Source: Isoperla grammatica
Taxonomy: Eukaryota > Arthropoda > Insecta > Plecoptera > Perlodidae
NCBI GenBank assembly: GCA_945910005.1
Contig: OX246740.1
Span: forward strand, 56,785,221 to 56,849,220
Length of the DNA stretch: 64,000 nucleotides
Direction of reading: 5' to 3'
In this document: piece by piece, positions 21,453-34,455 of the stretch
How the letters are laid out: every line of letters begins with the position of its first letter
Numbering within the stretch: the stretch's first letter is position 1
The notes under the pieces: generated by a model
Told to the model about the DNA's origin: nothing
Seen by the model: only the letters and a program-made list of their open reading frames with translations
Database searches by the model: none
Translations under genes and position numbers: made by a program

Positions 21453-24400
21453 ACTTGTAATAGAGGCTATATAATTGACCCCCTTAAACCCCCACTCTGA
21501 GGTTTCGGGTATGCTACGTTTCTTTAAGCAGTAAGCAATTCTTTAGAACATTGTAAACAAATGCTTTAAAGTATGTTCAGGTATTCAGCGCGTAGAACGA
21601 ACACATACGTACATATAAACTAATGCAAGGCGCGAGGCTCGAACCAGTTGAAACGCAATCAACGTAAAGCAGACACACACATAACGTTCCCGCGTAGTTA
21701 CCACGTTAAATAGTGGCGCGAACATTACAACAGTGTTTCACTCTGTTTATCATGCGAGGTCGTCCGTTAAAAGTTTAATGCGGGCGTAGTTTGCGGTCTC
21801 GCCGCCTCAGTTGCCAAGCGCGCCACCATCGGACACTAGAATGTCGGACAATAAAGTGTTAATTCTGTGAGTGCCAGAACACGTCACATAGAGTGGATTT
21901 ATCTCGCATGTTGTCGGATTGCGATTATATATATTGCAAAACTATTTGGTTTAGACACAATTTCACTATAATTCATCTCGCTACTGTAGTAGAAATAGTG
22001 TTGATCGTCATTATTGCTTTGCGCCCTTGGTTATTATAATGGTTTGAATAAAATATAAGCTCGCCGTTGGATGCGTGCAGCATTCAATCAGGACTTGACT
22101 TAAAATATTGCAATCGCACTGATATGTTGTTAAACCATAATTTGTATTAATGTCTAATTATGATGCATTGGAATGTGATTCGTCTATCTTATTTCTGGTC
22201 ACTACACAACGGTGAGGTGGACCATCATAAGTTATTCATGCACGGCTGCACCAAATCAATTATAAGCTCGGTCAGACTAACAAAGAGATAAAATTAGACC
22301 TCAATCAACGATAAGCTGTTCCACAATGATCATTTTAATCACTTGTATTTTGCTGTCTTATTTTTTTTTGTCAGTCGTCGGTTAAAAATAAGATAAACTT
22401 TGAACCTAAGGTACAGCGAGAATTTATTATAACGCTAGTTTTAAAATATATAACCCCAGTTTAAAAGTGTTAGAACATTACCTAAGTTTAAAACCCGCTT
22501 AAAATAGTTTGTTTAGAGTTTAAAAGCTCATGAAACCTAGCATCTATCCTACGGAGAACCGGCTTCTATGTAAGAATGTCCTTGCGACCCACAGTCCACA
22601 TCACGCCAGCTGGATCCTCGTCCAATCCGCTCCGAGTCTTCTTTGAGCGACGATATAAAAGAAAAACGAACACTTTGAGATTTCTTTTCTTTAGGCTATG
22701 AAAGTTGGGAATAATATTGAGAATGAACTTTCGAGTTAGGAAAATATTCCCTTTACAAGTTTTTACCTCGCGGTATAACCAAGAACGCGCTCAGATTTGG
22801 TTCACATTTCAATTCATCCCGGGATACTCCAAAATTGGGAAAAGTAATCTAATTTAATCTCGAATTTTATATTTATGGAAAAGCTGTAAAGTTATTTTTT
22901 ACTTTCAAAAGAAAAATACATTTTTGAATCGCGTAGAAAGTGTGGGAAAGCTTCATCAATTGACGTAACATTGTAAAAAAATGTCTTTTCAACGTGACTT
23001 CGTGTAACGAACATCGCATCGTACACGGCTGTAGTGACGTCATAATTAGGGCGATACTTGTGTTCGATGACGTCATTATCAGCCAATAGACGTTGCAACG
23101 GAGATTCGTCCAAGTGATACACTCACGATGGCCTTAAAACGGACCTCGGAAAGATATCTACCTCAAGAGGCTTACATTGTAATACCGTATCAGACAACAT
23201 ATTGAGCGCTATTTAATTACAACAATTAGAAACCTCCCTTTAACTACATCCGTTTAATTACTGACATAAATGGTATTACGTCTCTATGTTGTGATATTGT
23301 AGTAAACAAATCAAAGTGTTCAGTATAACGACTCAAATTAACCTATTTATCTGTCATTACTTATTACTTAATGCCAAAGACAAGTTGAAGATTGCGATGA
23401 TTGAACATATTAATGAATAAGTAGTTATTAAGATGAAACTCATTATGTCTGGCACTAGCATTTTATTATTCAGTTAAGGAAGTATGAATTTATAGAGGAT
23501 ATTATAAGATTAATGTTCCTGCGTAAACATTTTTATTTTCAAGCATTTTTATGTTGCCTCCCTTCGGTCCCAGTCCACGTTAAAATATCTGTGGGTGTGC
23601 GGCCATATTATGATGTACATTGTATTTATAATCAACAATATTCTATAAATACATGTTTTATATATATTTCTATACTATACGATAAATATTTCACTAGTTC
23701 TATGGCTGCGTTTACAAAATATCACAAAGAGTGTGAGAATCAATACAAGTACAAGTCCCGATTTGGATTTGATGTAAGCGAGAAATATAAAAACGTAGGC
23801 TGTTTTTCTCATTATGGATAAAAAGCAGAGATCAACCACGTCATAATTCTTCGAAATAGAACGAATACGTGAACTAATACGACCTGGAATGCAATGTTTC
23901 ATTAAATACCTCACATTTGGTGGAGGTGCCGGGTTTAACATATATAATTTGTTTTTTGGAAATATGAACACTAATTCCAGCAATTATGTTATAAAACGAG
24001 TTTGTTTTAATAATAAATTTGATTTTGCACGACTTTAATTAGCTTTCATATCCTTCGGTTCGTACACCCGATAAAAAACTATCAGAATTTAATAAAAAAT
24101 TACAGATTTAACACACATGCAAATTTTTGCCTTTTGCACCATTTTTCCTTATAAACGTTTATTAAAAAGGGTCCTCCTTAGTAATTCTATTGTTCTAATG
24201 ATGTATTCGCGTCATCGGTGACAAGGTGATAGCAGTTAGAATGTATGTCTCGTTGCAGCAAGTGCCAAAATAACGGTGTTCATAACGGTCGTCAAATGTC
24301 TCGTTATCCAGCTGATGGTCATCAAGTGGAAGGATCTCTATCACTAACTAATGCTGCAACTACAAACGATGCGATGCCCATTAAGTGGTGCTATAGATAA

Positions 24401-24676
24401 CGACCTGTGTGGTGATCAGATACATTAGTGTGTAGAGTATCGCGCGATGGAAGTAGCCTGCCTGGTAGGTAGTTTCATTCGAGAGGCTGTAGTCGTCTTT
24501 TAGGGTTTCATCGGGACGCATTCTGAAATGGAGGAACCATACTGATACATTGTTTTTTAAATCACAATACATTAATTTTAGAAGAACGTATCCGACAACA
24601 GGATTAAACGATTGATTGTACACTGCTATGTATATTGATACAATTCTTTGATACATTTGTCAGAATAGATAACAAA
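21453..24676. other. No supported gene; paired CREs
   Basis: Two TGACGTCA palindromes lie 33 bp apart at 23035-23042 and 23068-23075. The recurrent 18-base motif is at 23918-23935. A minus-strand B-box-like GGTTCGAGCCT near 21648 has no matching A box. No coding evidence was found. Confidence 0.45.
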
Positions 24677-25239
24677 GGACGTGTCCGAATTAAGTTTTAT
24701 CGTTGCTAATTCTAATTCTAATTCTAAAAATACGTCACCGTTTGGTGGTGACGTCATAAGCACCGTCCGAATTCATCAAAAAGCATAAGTCTAATTCTAA
24801 AAACGTTAAGAATTAGCAATGGATTTAAGTTGTTGAAAGTGCACACTCGTTTTGGTCTAAATTTCCTAATGGCCGCTGGAAAGTCAGCTGGACGAACGAG
24901 AAGAAGACGAAAATGCTGACAAACAAAGGTCAAAATTGAAATGTAAATAAAGAGATTGTTGTATATCACGTGAATGTACCTGAAAATAGTGAAATGACTG
25001 GTGAGCCTATGCTTACCGGTACACCGAGCGCATAAACGGCCAATCTAACCTCAAATTTTCATGTAGGGCGTGAGCACCAAGCTCGTTCTTTCTCCGCAGT
25101 GTGGCGCTACAGTAAGTTAGTACTGTACGAAATGGTACCCAGTTCGAGAATTAGAACGTTATAATTTTTTAGACTTAGACTTAGACTTAGACTTAAGAAT
25201 TAGAATTAGAACTAACGTTTTTTCAATTCGGACACGTCC
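24677..25239. mobile_element. 563-bp MITE with hexamer-rich ends
   Basis: The termini are GGACGTGTCCGAATT and its reverse complement. Beyond the tips the inverted ends continue as tandem hexamers: (ATTCTA)n on the left and (TTAGAC)4 plus TTAGAA units on the right. Flanks show a possible 3-bp duplication AAA (24674-24676 and 25240-25242), which is too short to be decisive. There is no ORF of note, so it is non-autonomous. A copy of the tip (GTCCGAATTC) lies inside, near 24765. A CRE palindrome is at 24749-24756. The superfamily is not assigned. Confidence 0.8.
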
Positions 25240-25867
25240 AAAGATTAGGCGTATAAATCCAGTAGTTCAGTAATGTATGCTTATTATTTTTAATATTAGC
25301 ACGCACAAGAATTAATTTGATTTAACCACATTTGTTGGTATATGATTGCCAGTGTTAGCAAAACCAATCATTATAATTGACATGACATTGTTTTGTGACA
25401 CAACAACGATCACACAACAGTGTTTAGTTAGTCTGCATGGAGCGTATTTCAGCATTGCGATAACGAGTGTGCCCTTATTGCACGCAGCTCGAGCCCTCGT
25501 GCAATTGGCAGCCATTACAAATAACATATCACCACTCAGGGCTACAGTTATCAAAATAACGCAGGCGTCATGAGTTACGGCCGCTATTGTTATCACCTCG
25601 TAAATGTTGGGTACACAACATAAACAAAGGGATGGAGTTGAATGAATGAATGGAAGGACGGACAACAAGGGGATGGAGTATTGGGGTTGTGTTGGCGCTG
25701 TTGCCGTTAGGTGGTGCACAGTTTTGCGTGCGATGCGACTAGCTACAAAGAATGTACTATACAACATGTATATTTCGTTATAACTATCCTTGTCATTGTT
25801 GTTATATGTTTAATTTTTTGGTAATAATCTTTTGTCCATATCTATACTCATCTCGAGGCAACCTTAC
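25240..25867. other. No supported gene
   Basis: A 151-residue minus frame (25312-25767) is hydrophobic and has no motif I recognise. I treat it as chance. Confidence 0.4.
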
Positions 25868-26170
25868 ACATGCTTTCGTCATAGACGAATGATTCGTGGC
25901 CTACGATTGAGCCCCAATTTTCAAATACCGATCGCCGATTGGCCACCAGTTCCTAGTCTAAGATTATAACTGGCTTTGAGTTAATTTTAGTGTTAGGTGG
26001 CAGTCACTTCTTGGTTTTGGAGCTGTTTTTTTTCTGCCTATCCCTTTCATTATGAATGGGAATAAATAAAAATTACTGTATCACGGCTCGTAACCCCACC
26101 CTTTGCGGTAGTCGAACCCCGTCCTCCTGAATTAGAGTCGGTTGATGTACGATACATCGAACGTAAACTC
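25868..26170 (-). mobile_element. Probable tRNA-derived SINE with a conserved tail
   Basis: On the minus strand a tRNA-like head carries a B box GGTTCGACTAC (26108-26118), with the upstream stretch CCGACTCTAATTCAGG resembling a tRNA-Lys anticodon region. About 200 bp further on, the tail at 25868-25930 (ATTCGTCTATGACGAAAGCAT in this direction, 21 of its bases including a palindromic core) recurs at 46801-46866. A shared tail without a shared head suggests a SINE family with a conserved 3' domain. Boundaries are approximate. Confidence 0.5.
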
Positions 26171-27189
26171 GTTCCTCTGTAAATAAGAAGCTCCACATAA
26201 TCGCTTCGCAGTATCGAGGCGCCTCGCTTACTCAACGCAATCACGCATGAACCCATAGATTGTAAACTTCCTACTCGACAGAGAAGTTTTCTCGGCAGGT
26301 AATGCAGCAGCTTCTCTTATCGATTTTTGTTCACCACCGTAAATTGTAAATTCCTCGTGCTCGGGTTATCACAACTCTGGCTATTTTCAATGAACGGTTC
26401 AGCCCGCGGTGTTGCGAAGGTGTGGATGTTACTCTAAGCGCAAATAGAGCATCTAAGGATGGGAACGCAAGAGATAAAGTTCATTTATTTACTACTGCGT
26501 CGGGATGAAAGCGAAAAGTGCTCGTTACTAAATGTACAACGTTAAGTTTACATCCCGGAACTTTATTACGATAAACTTAAAGGGAAGAGAGTCTGCTGGT
26601 GGAAATCTTAAAGTTGGCTTCGTGTTTCTAAAAGTCTCTTTCTCTGTCTCTGTCGTAACGAGGTTTTTGTTCGACAATATGCGACGTTGCCGTTACTCGC
26701 TCAGGTGCGCCCAACGGTTGTCATCTCTCCATCAGCTTCGATGGCGCACCCCACGTGACCCCCCCGTTAATACCATCTTTAATCCGCTGCCTCTTTCATT
26801 ACTCCTAATTGCTCTCTTTCACCCTTCCCTAGTTTTAACCCGTTTAGTTCTTGTTTAATCCTTTTAATCTTTTTTATCCCCCTGTCTTTCTCTAACCCTT
26901 CCATGTTCTTCAAACCTTTTCCTTACAATTTACCCCATCTTCCTTTATTCAACCCTTTCTCTAGCTCTTAGCCCAATTAACTATTTCCTTATCTAATACC
27001 TTAAATGAATCTTTCACACTCGTTTGTGACACCTTCTTACATTTGCCCCTTATCAGTATCACACTTTCCATCTCTTTCGTAACTCCTTTTCAATTTCTTT
27101 CACCCTTTTCCTACTTTTCACTTCATTACAATCTAGATATCCATGTTTTCCTATCTGACTGTCCCCTCAGCAATGTGTGAACATAGACG
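26171..27189. other. Pyrimidine-rich plus strand, no supported gene
   Basis: From about 26760 to 27125 the plus strand is strongly T/C-rich, with repeated CTTT, ACCCTT and TCCTTT words but no regular period. The 108-residue plus frame at 26532-26858 runs into this region and shows no domain. Confidence 0.45.
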
Positions 27190-27192
27190 CGG

Positions 27193-27331
27193 TGAATGTT
27201 GCTAATATAATGGCGCAAAGGGAAGCCATACAAGTTATTACACGCGTGTACATAGTACGGGCTTAGATGACAGGTGATAGTTGCAAATAAAATGCCTCCA
27301 AGGGAAGCCATGATAGTTATTAAAAGCGTGA
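27193..27331. repeat. Two-copy ~82-bp imperfect duplication
   Basis: AAGGGAAGCCATACAAGTTA near 27218 and AAGGGAAGCCATGATAGTTA near 27300 sit in similar flanks, about 82 bp apart. Confidence 0.7.
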
Positions 27332-27599
27332 CTTGGCTTGTAAAGTATGTGCTTTTAAAGCTCGAAACAAAAATATAGAAGTCGGCCAGTACTATTGTTG
27401 CACTCATAAATCATGTGTTTTTCATAGAACCAATGTGTAAACAGAACACAGTTTTTACAGAATTACTTGCATTAGGGTGTTTTACATCACTAAAGCCGCC
27501 CAGAGTACGACGTAAGCCCTATGAAATGAAACATGAGATTGCTTGCCACATGGTTTTAGAATGGGCTCTCAGCAAAGCAATGTATGTCGCAGTGATGCC

Positions 27600-28040
27600 G
27601 TGATCGTTGTCCTAAGACGTACTCCCGTGATGAAAGGTCAACGTCGTGACCTCTACATCATGTGACATCTAAACGCCGACTCCCGTGGCTTTATGGTCCG
27701 ACGCACGCTATTGGTCGTCTCTGGCGTCACGCGCGCTAGACGTCCCGACGCACTTGCGGCACAAATCACGCGCGCCACAAGCTTACTTTGATTATGCAGC
27801 GTAGCCTGTCCCTTCGCTACCTAGACTTAACGATTTTCGACCACGTTGCTCTGAAGAAAGTTCCAAAGATTCAAGTAATTTGTATTCTGGGGTCTCCGTC
27901 GCGGCTCCCTGCAGCGACTGCGGCTTCGTCACGCAGATGCCTATTTGTCTCCCCCCCCCCCTCCCCCCTCCCCCGCGACGTTGCCAAATCGTGCCCCGCG
28001 TCGCGTCAACACAACCCATGCAGGGAGCATCGCAACGCAG
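27600..28040. promoter_or_regulatory. CpG-rich block
   Basis: This is one of the most CpG-dense stretches in the window. It has an inverted CCAAT box (ATTGG near 27710) and a C-rich tract at 27951-27972. It could be a promoter or an unmethylated patch. Overlapping frames on both strands (27788-28111 and 27792-28094) cannot both be real, and neither is recognisable. Confidence 0.25.
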
Positions 28041-30640
28041 CGTCTTGTAATTTGTCAACAGTAATTCGCCGCAAACGTGGAGGATTTCCAACAATGTTTC
28101 CGAGATGGTAAACTGTAAAAAGTTCCCGCGTTGCTATAAAAGTTTAAATGTTTCAGGAGAAAAGATTTAATGCTCGGTTTTAGGGCCCAACATGTGAGAG
28201 CCACGAATGTATTCGCGGCGCGGGCCTAGCTTGGGTAGTGTAGACATTGTTGCCTATAAAACGGTTATGGTGATTGCCTTAAGTGGGTAATACGTAACCT
28301 CCCTGCGTGGTAGACTTATTCTCTACCGAACAACTTTCAGAACAAGACCTAACAGAAACCAACATAGTTTATGTTTAAAATATTTCGCCTCTACCGTTCT
28401 GAGCATACTATATGATCTAAAACACGGCGCTATTTTTAGTGCGTATTTGCTTTATCTGATAAATTGCAACAATCTATTGCTAAGAGTATTGTGAGTGGAT
28501 TTCTCATTTCATTTCCAGTCGGTAGACACAAAATTACTTATTCTTATCGCTTATGTATTTTACGCTCACAACATAAAATTTTGACACGTTCTGTTGACAA
28601 ATCACTTCGATATCATCAATGTACTCTACATAAAACTGTTTTAAACATGTGTGAAAAGCGTTTGCACTGAAAACGCATGTTGTAGGGCAAAGACGATATA
28701 GATTGTGCGTGTGCGTGTTTGTAAGGAGAGAAAGGGGATCTTTCCTATTCCCAAGTCGACTCCCCCCCCCCAACCCCCCCCCCCCCCCCAAAGCAGAGCT
28801 AGAAAGCAACCGCATCGCAGAGAAGAACATTATATGGTTGACTGAGTCGGCGGTGGAGGGGGATAATTACTATAAATCATTTCGTCATCTCCCCCCGCGC
28901 GTAATTCATCATATTGTCAGCAAGTTCGAAGTTAATCGAGTTAGAGTTACCGTGAGTGGCATCCGTCGGCCCGTCTTGACGTCACAAGTTGTCACCCGCA
29001 CAAAGGTTGCGTGCGTTGCACATGATTACCCTCGTCATTAAAGGCGATGTTAGATAAAAGTGGGGAATGTGTTTTTGTTGCGTTGGTAACTCATCACTTA
29101 ACGATGAAAAAAAATTCTGGTCTAAAATGAGGTGTATTTTAGGTGTTGCGAACGGTTTTGTATAGGATCACGTGGATTGATGACGTCACAGGGCTGACTT
29201 ATCGTTGCAGCTGCCAGCTGCAATGACGTCTCACCACTAGGGGAACAGAACTCTAATATAGCTCCTTTACTAGACTCGATATTATGAGCAGTAAATAAGC
29301 TATTAGATGGATTTTAAGGCTTCTGATTTGTGACTGTCATGGCTCCTAACTTTCTTATTTGCTGCTCGTAATACCGGTCCTTAGGCAATATAGTTGCTAT
29401 GGAGTTTTTGTTTCTTATGGATCCTATTGCTCTGCACCATGTTGGACCAGTGTGTCTCGTACTGACCCGACGTAGACAAGTTGAACTGTATAAATACATA
29501 GGTCAACGCTTAACCCTCGTCTGCTACCAAATAATTATTGAATTAGTTTCAATTAGTGAACGCCAATCATCCAGCTGCCTCCACGTATGTGCGATAAATA
29601 ATGCACGTGTCACTGTACGAGCTCTCGACGGATTCCGATGCATGTGACACGGAGGGATTCCAATTTAACTTGTACGTTTAAGAAAAAGAAAAAAAACACT
29701 AATGTGGATTCTAATTAATGTATTCGTCTACAGTGCTAGTTATGTTTGGAATGTAATAACGAATGAAGCACTTCTTGGTGTATGTTTCAACTTGGGGGTT
29801 GTCAGGAAACCAAGGTTGTGTCACCGGATACATATTTTCAAGAGTGGTTCTTATTCGTTTGATATTTTAGGAATTCTTTTGAAGTCGGTAGATTGAATGC
29901 AAACAGATGGGCACAAACCCTGTGCCGACATTCTAGCCGTTCAAACAATTTTCAGCACTATTTTTTCATTGTGATGGTCAATGTTATATTTATCGTCGGT
30001 ATTATTATTATTAGTGTGTTGCTTGCGACCAGACCATGCCCTGATCAATATATAATACGCGGTATTCTTACCACTCCGTTACTTCATAACTGTTCTTGCT
30101 TCCAGCCGTAACGACGTCTTGGTCGATGTTTCCCCAAAAACAATTATTCGAATTTTGGAACTATTTCCTTAAATACAGACCATTCTTTTTCGAGGTTCAA
30201 CCATAGTTCGCTCTTGTATCTAACCAATGTGGGATACATACACAGATTCATAAATATGGTGAATGTAATTAGATGAGACAATTGCGATGAAAACAATCAC
30301 GACTCATTAAACCGTATTGAGGCAGCTGCAGCGAGTAAACTGGTCGAAACGACAAAAGAGTATAAAAGCGCGTCGCGATGTTAATGATGATTTCCACCGC
30401 CAGAGCGAGACACCGTAGAAATACACCTTAATTACATTATGCAAATGCCTCCGACTGTGACAAATCGTGTCGCGTAGTCTCGGTAGACGCTAACGATGTT
30501 TATTCTCGCGATAATGCTAAGTGGGAAAGTCGTGGAATCTTTACGGCCTCTCTATGTAGTCGACACTAGCGCTGCAGCGCGTTCTATGGGCAAACACAAG
30601 AACCATGCGAGTGAGTACGCGCTCTAGGGTCAAGTGGATT
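28041..30640. other. No supported gene; long C runs
   Basis: C runs lie at 28762-28771 (10) and 28774-28789 (16). CRE palindromes are at 28977-28984 and 29181-29188. A short perfect palindrome around GTTGCAGCTGCCAGCTGCAA lies near 29203. No gene is supported. Confidence 0.45.
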
Positions 30641-30644
30641 GCAA

Positions 30645-30700
30645 TCCCCACTGGGAGTTGAAGCCAGGTCTCCCACTTGCCTTGTTCGCTAGGCCATCAA
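30645..30700 (-). repeat. tRNA-like SINE head remnant
   Basis: The minus strand has a good A box TGGCCTAGCGA (30686-30696) and a B-box-like GGCTTCAACTCCC (30653-30665). The ~31-base spacing is too short for a tRNA, as if most of the anticodon arm is missing. It shares AGTGGGAGACCTGG with 12790-12860. Confidence 0.5.
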
Positions 30701-33017
30701 GTTTACACTGGTGTGTGGTTCCATATTGCCTATAAGCTGAGTAACACATTTCAAATACACAATCCAAAGCAGTTGTAAATCAGTTTCATCATAATCGGTT
30801 TGTTCTGGTACAGAAGATTGTTTTCACTTCGGTTGAGTAAAGGTTATATAAGACCTAGTTAAGAACGGTTTAAACTAATAGTAGTCAAGTCCAGTGGGGA
30901 AAACACGAATTTTTAATCACATTTGTGGACCATTACGATGGTTCTGAAAACTTCAGAGTTATTTGTGATTAGAAAGAAAAAGGACACACTAGTGCAGAAG
31001 GAATATTACTGGACACAGCTCTAGGCACAGACCATATAACGTTGAATATCATACATTGTTTTAAATTGAATGTGAATAGGTAAAATTAATAAAGCTAGTG
31101 AGTGTGTGATTCGTTCGTCAAAGAGCTCTAATAGTGTCCATCTCTTCTCTAACTCAAAGCACTTGCTTATCTATATCACCAGAATCCTCATAAGCACCGC
31201 TTCCCTCATCTCTCTGATGCAGTAACTATCGTGCAACTACTCACCGTAGAAACTTCGACCATGAGAAGTGAAGCATCAATTGGGCTTCTGCATCGTCGCT
31301 CGCGCATAGTTCAGTACTCGATTGTCTACACACATTGTTTGCAGAGGATCTTGCGCCAGGAAATATTGCTGACGATATGTTTTAGCTTAGCCCGTTCAAG
31401 TAATCACACAAGAAACTTAATTGACTAGTATTATTAATAATTCCAACTACCTTCTAAGTGAATGGGTAAGTTAACCGCGGTTCTGGAAGTATACTTACGC
31501 TGTTTGTCTTGTACATCTTCTAGGGTTTAATAATTCAATTGGAGAGCGCTAAGAACACGGAGTTGCGCTCAGTGGGCGCCGTGTAGACTCCTTGTCTATG
31601 TAGTGTGTGTATAGGCGAAGTGCTTGAGGAAGCGGTCGGAGTGCCGAAACGACAATAAAACGGTCTTGTGTCCTCATCGCTTCCTACGTCGTCGTCTTGA
31701 TGAACCTTGTTGTATGGACAGAAACGCTCATATATCGACTGTTTTCAAGGTTCTTTTTCATCTGGCTTGTGTATAACTCGAGATCCTGTGGTTATTTCAC
31801 GTCCAGAGTTTTATCTATTTAAAACATCAACGGGCGGATAAAATACGCGCAAAGGAACGTTTTTTTTTGTTTAATCCAACATTCCTGTCCGTGATAGCCT
31901 CGATGTCCGGTGTAGCGAGCGTGGAACACGGATACGCTCTTTTTATCTCGACGCCGCTCGAGTTCAATTCGAATCGATCAACTAATCGATTTATCGGTGC
32001 GAGCTGACGGGGCGCGAAGAGTTCGCTAAGAGCCGATGTCACTTGAATGTGCTCGAGGGCTAAGACGTTTGCTGGCCGGTAGGGTCGCTCCGCTGTGCGT
32101 TACTGCAAGGAGTGTGGAGTATCTTGCAATACACCAGGTTCAGGGTGAAATGTACTTTTTTTATAAGTACTCTACATTTGGTTCGTTTAAATACTAAACT
32201 CGAATATCAAACTGAAATTACACACAAACATACTTAAAGATTGTTCGATATAAACAGATTTAAATGCGTGAGAATTAAAAATGTTTGTGTCATTAGAGCG
32301 ATCGACATTCAATGTCAAAGGTTTTCAATGATGCGGAGCTATTTATTATTAAGATCTACAGATATCTCAAAAAAAGTATGAAAAATAAATTGTGAGTTTG
32401 GATAAAACTACACATTTAAGATAATGGACTATCAAATTGTGTATTCTATACAAATGTGATACTTTATAATTTCATTTTTTAGAGAATATCTATATATTTT
32501 GATAATATCTAGCCCTAAATGATTCATAAATTTTTATTTTCAATGTAATTTGGAATATATATACGAACAAAAGACTTTTATTATGAATATGTGACGTCAT
32601 TGTTAGCGCTATCTTGGGCGTCCATTGAAATCGATATTTTTATCACCAACCTTTCAGTTGGTAGTTTAAAATTGTATACCCTACGTTGAAGGTTCGCCCC
32701 TTTAAATCAATGTTATTTCAGCCCCAATTATTGGTTCTGGAAACGCAATTTTGTAGTCAATATTGGAGTTTAAAACCGTCCACAAAGTACACAACTATTT
32801 TTAGCTGGTCGATATATCTTCTGTTTCGTGAAGCCACTGTGTCATCGTAACTTGTGCCCTCGCATAGTATCGGAGTGAAAGCGTCTCTGCTACCTCAGAC
32901 AACTTACTCATGTTTTCGGATTCAAAGAGTAGATAGGTTAGCCACGTTCTAGGCTCTCGCTGGCATTTCATTGATTGAATACTGTTGTATCATTATGTTT
33001 GTCTTTTGATTGTTTGC
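30701..33017. other. No supported gene
   Basis: Unique AT-rich sequence. A 21-nt stretch on the minus strand (31499-31519) lies between a fair acceptor and a consensus donor (GTAAGTAT), but is too short to judge. A CRE palindrome is at 32592-32599. Confidence 0.4.
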
Positions 33018-33110
33018 CAATAGATAGATAGATAGATAGATAATGGTCTTTATTGAAGGCGGGATTAAGGCCAGTTGGGCCTTCTCTTACATCCAACCTA
33101 CTTATACACT
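33018..33110 (-). mobile_element. 3' end of a non-LTR retrotransposon
   Basis: Read on the minus strand, the sequence GGCCTTAATCCCGCCTTCAA leads to AATAAAGACCATTA and then (TATC)n (33021-33042). A polyadenylation-like AATAAA followed at once by a short tetramer tail is the usual 3' end of many animal non-LTR elements (CR1, RTE and related clades). The 5' extent is unknown and no RT sequence is present, so it is heavily truncated. Confidence 0.45.
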
Positions 33111-34363
33111 AACAAAAATCAACGTCTCATTCATCCATCCCATTCACTCTATTTATTTTCCATTGACATTATTAAGGGAAGCATGGTCACATTACAACTA
33201 CCAACGAGTACATTCTGCCATAATTGATACTGATAATTGAGACGACATGTGCAGACTGAATTGTTCCAAGAAATAAATAATTTAGAATTTAAAATTCGAG
33301 CAGTGTTTATTTTATCCTTATCTATAATTTAAATTGCATATTGTCTCACTTATCTACAAGGAGAAATATAGAGAAATATCGAAACTATTTTTAAAACTTG
33401 CTTTTAAATCTATGATTTAAAATTGTCCATGGATAATCGATTTATTTATATAATTGCAGCACATGTTTTTAAAAGATACATAAAAGGGACGTTGTGCAAA
33501 CTTAAGTTTACATAGACGCAGTCGTGTTCACTGTTCAGAGAGAGCTGTGTGAAGCAAGCTTCGATCCGGTCTCATTACGATGCTCACTTCTTACGTAGAA
33601 CTTACGATCGTGCTGCCATCTATCGCTGGGAGTCGCAATGAAGCTGGAGTGATGAGCATCCGTTAACTTCGCTCATGGACTAAATGTATTTCGCTTAGTG
33701 TTCAAGAAACCTTTCCCTACCGAGCTCGGAGATAACTCCCTACCTGGGTCTCTTTTCATCCGGACCCGCGCTGGGAGTACAATAGAGTTTCGATCAGTTG
33801 TTAATTGATTGCAAATAATTTGAGTTATCTGGAAACAGGAACCTTTTAAACGTAGAGCTGAGGTATCTCATTAACAGTGACGAGAAATTGTTTCATTGAA
33901 AACTAAAGCGAAACAAACACAATAAAACCCATTTGTAAATTACATTGTAGAAAAAGTAAACAAGCAACGTAGTAATTATTTCGAATACCATTTGTAGTCC
34001 CCTGTCTCACCCCCCGCCCACTGTTTGTATCGGCAGACATGAAATAAGGTATTATTACATTAATTAATTAACTTATTATTATAATATGTAGAGGTTAATT
34101 ACCTGTTAACTATAACCAATCTATATATTTACATTAATTATCTACTCGACACTTATACCAAAAGCCCAGAAAAATAATATTCAACAGAAAATATCGATCT
34201 TTGATTGGTTATCGCTCACTCGTCGATGGTGTTTGAAGCCTACAGGGTTGGTTTAGTCACTTTAAATAAAAGTCCCCCACTGCAAATCAGTTTAGTTACT
34301 GAGTGGGTAGACTCTAAATGTGAACTTATTTTATTTATTTTATTTAAAATATTTATTAATGTT
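33111..34363. other. No supported gene
   Basis: AT-rich. The first part may belong to the retroelement tail at 33018-33110. Confidence 0.4.
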
Positions 34364-34455
34364 GGACCCGGCACCGCCACCAAAAGTCTAGAAAAAACAT
34401 TGAATGCAAACGGTTTTAAATTATCATTGGACCCGGCGCCGCCACCAGAAGTCTA
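34364..34455. repeat. Two copies of the recurrent 18-base motif, 65 bp apart
   Basis: GGACCCGGCACCGCCACCA (34364-34382) and GGACCCGGCGCCGCCACCA (34429-34447) are each followed by an AAGTCTA-like stretch. They are the reverse complement of the motif seen at 23918, 49362 and 53085. Confidence 0.85.

Noticed and set aside
21640..21660. B-box-like GGTTCGAGCCT on the minus strand
   Set aside because: No A box at a useful distance and no foldable arm.
25171..25200. Interstitial telomere from (TTAGAC)4
   Set aside because: The tract is part of the MITE's inverted end and has a mirrored partner at the left end, so a telomeric origin is not needed.
25312..25767. 151-residue minus frame
   Set aside because: Hydrophobic mixture without motif or splice context. 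Its length is within chance expectation for this window.
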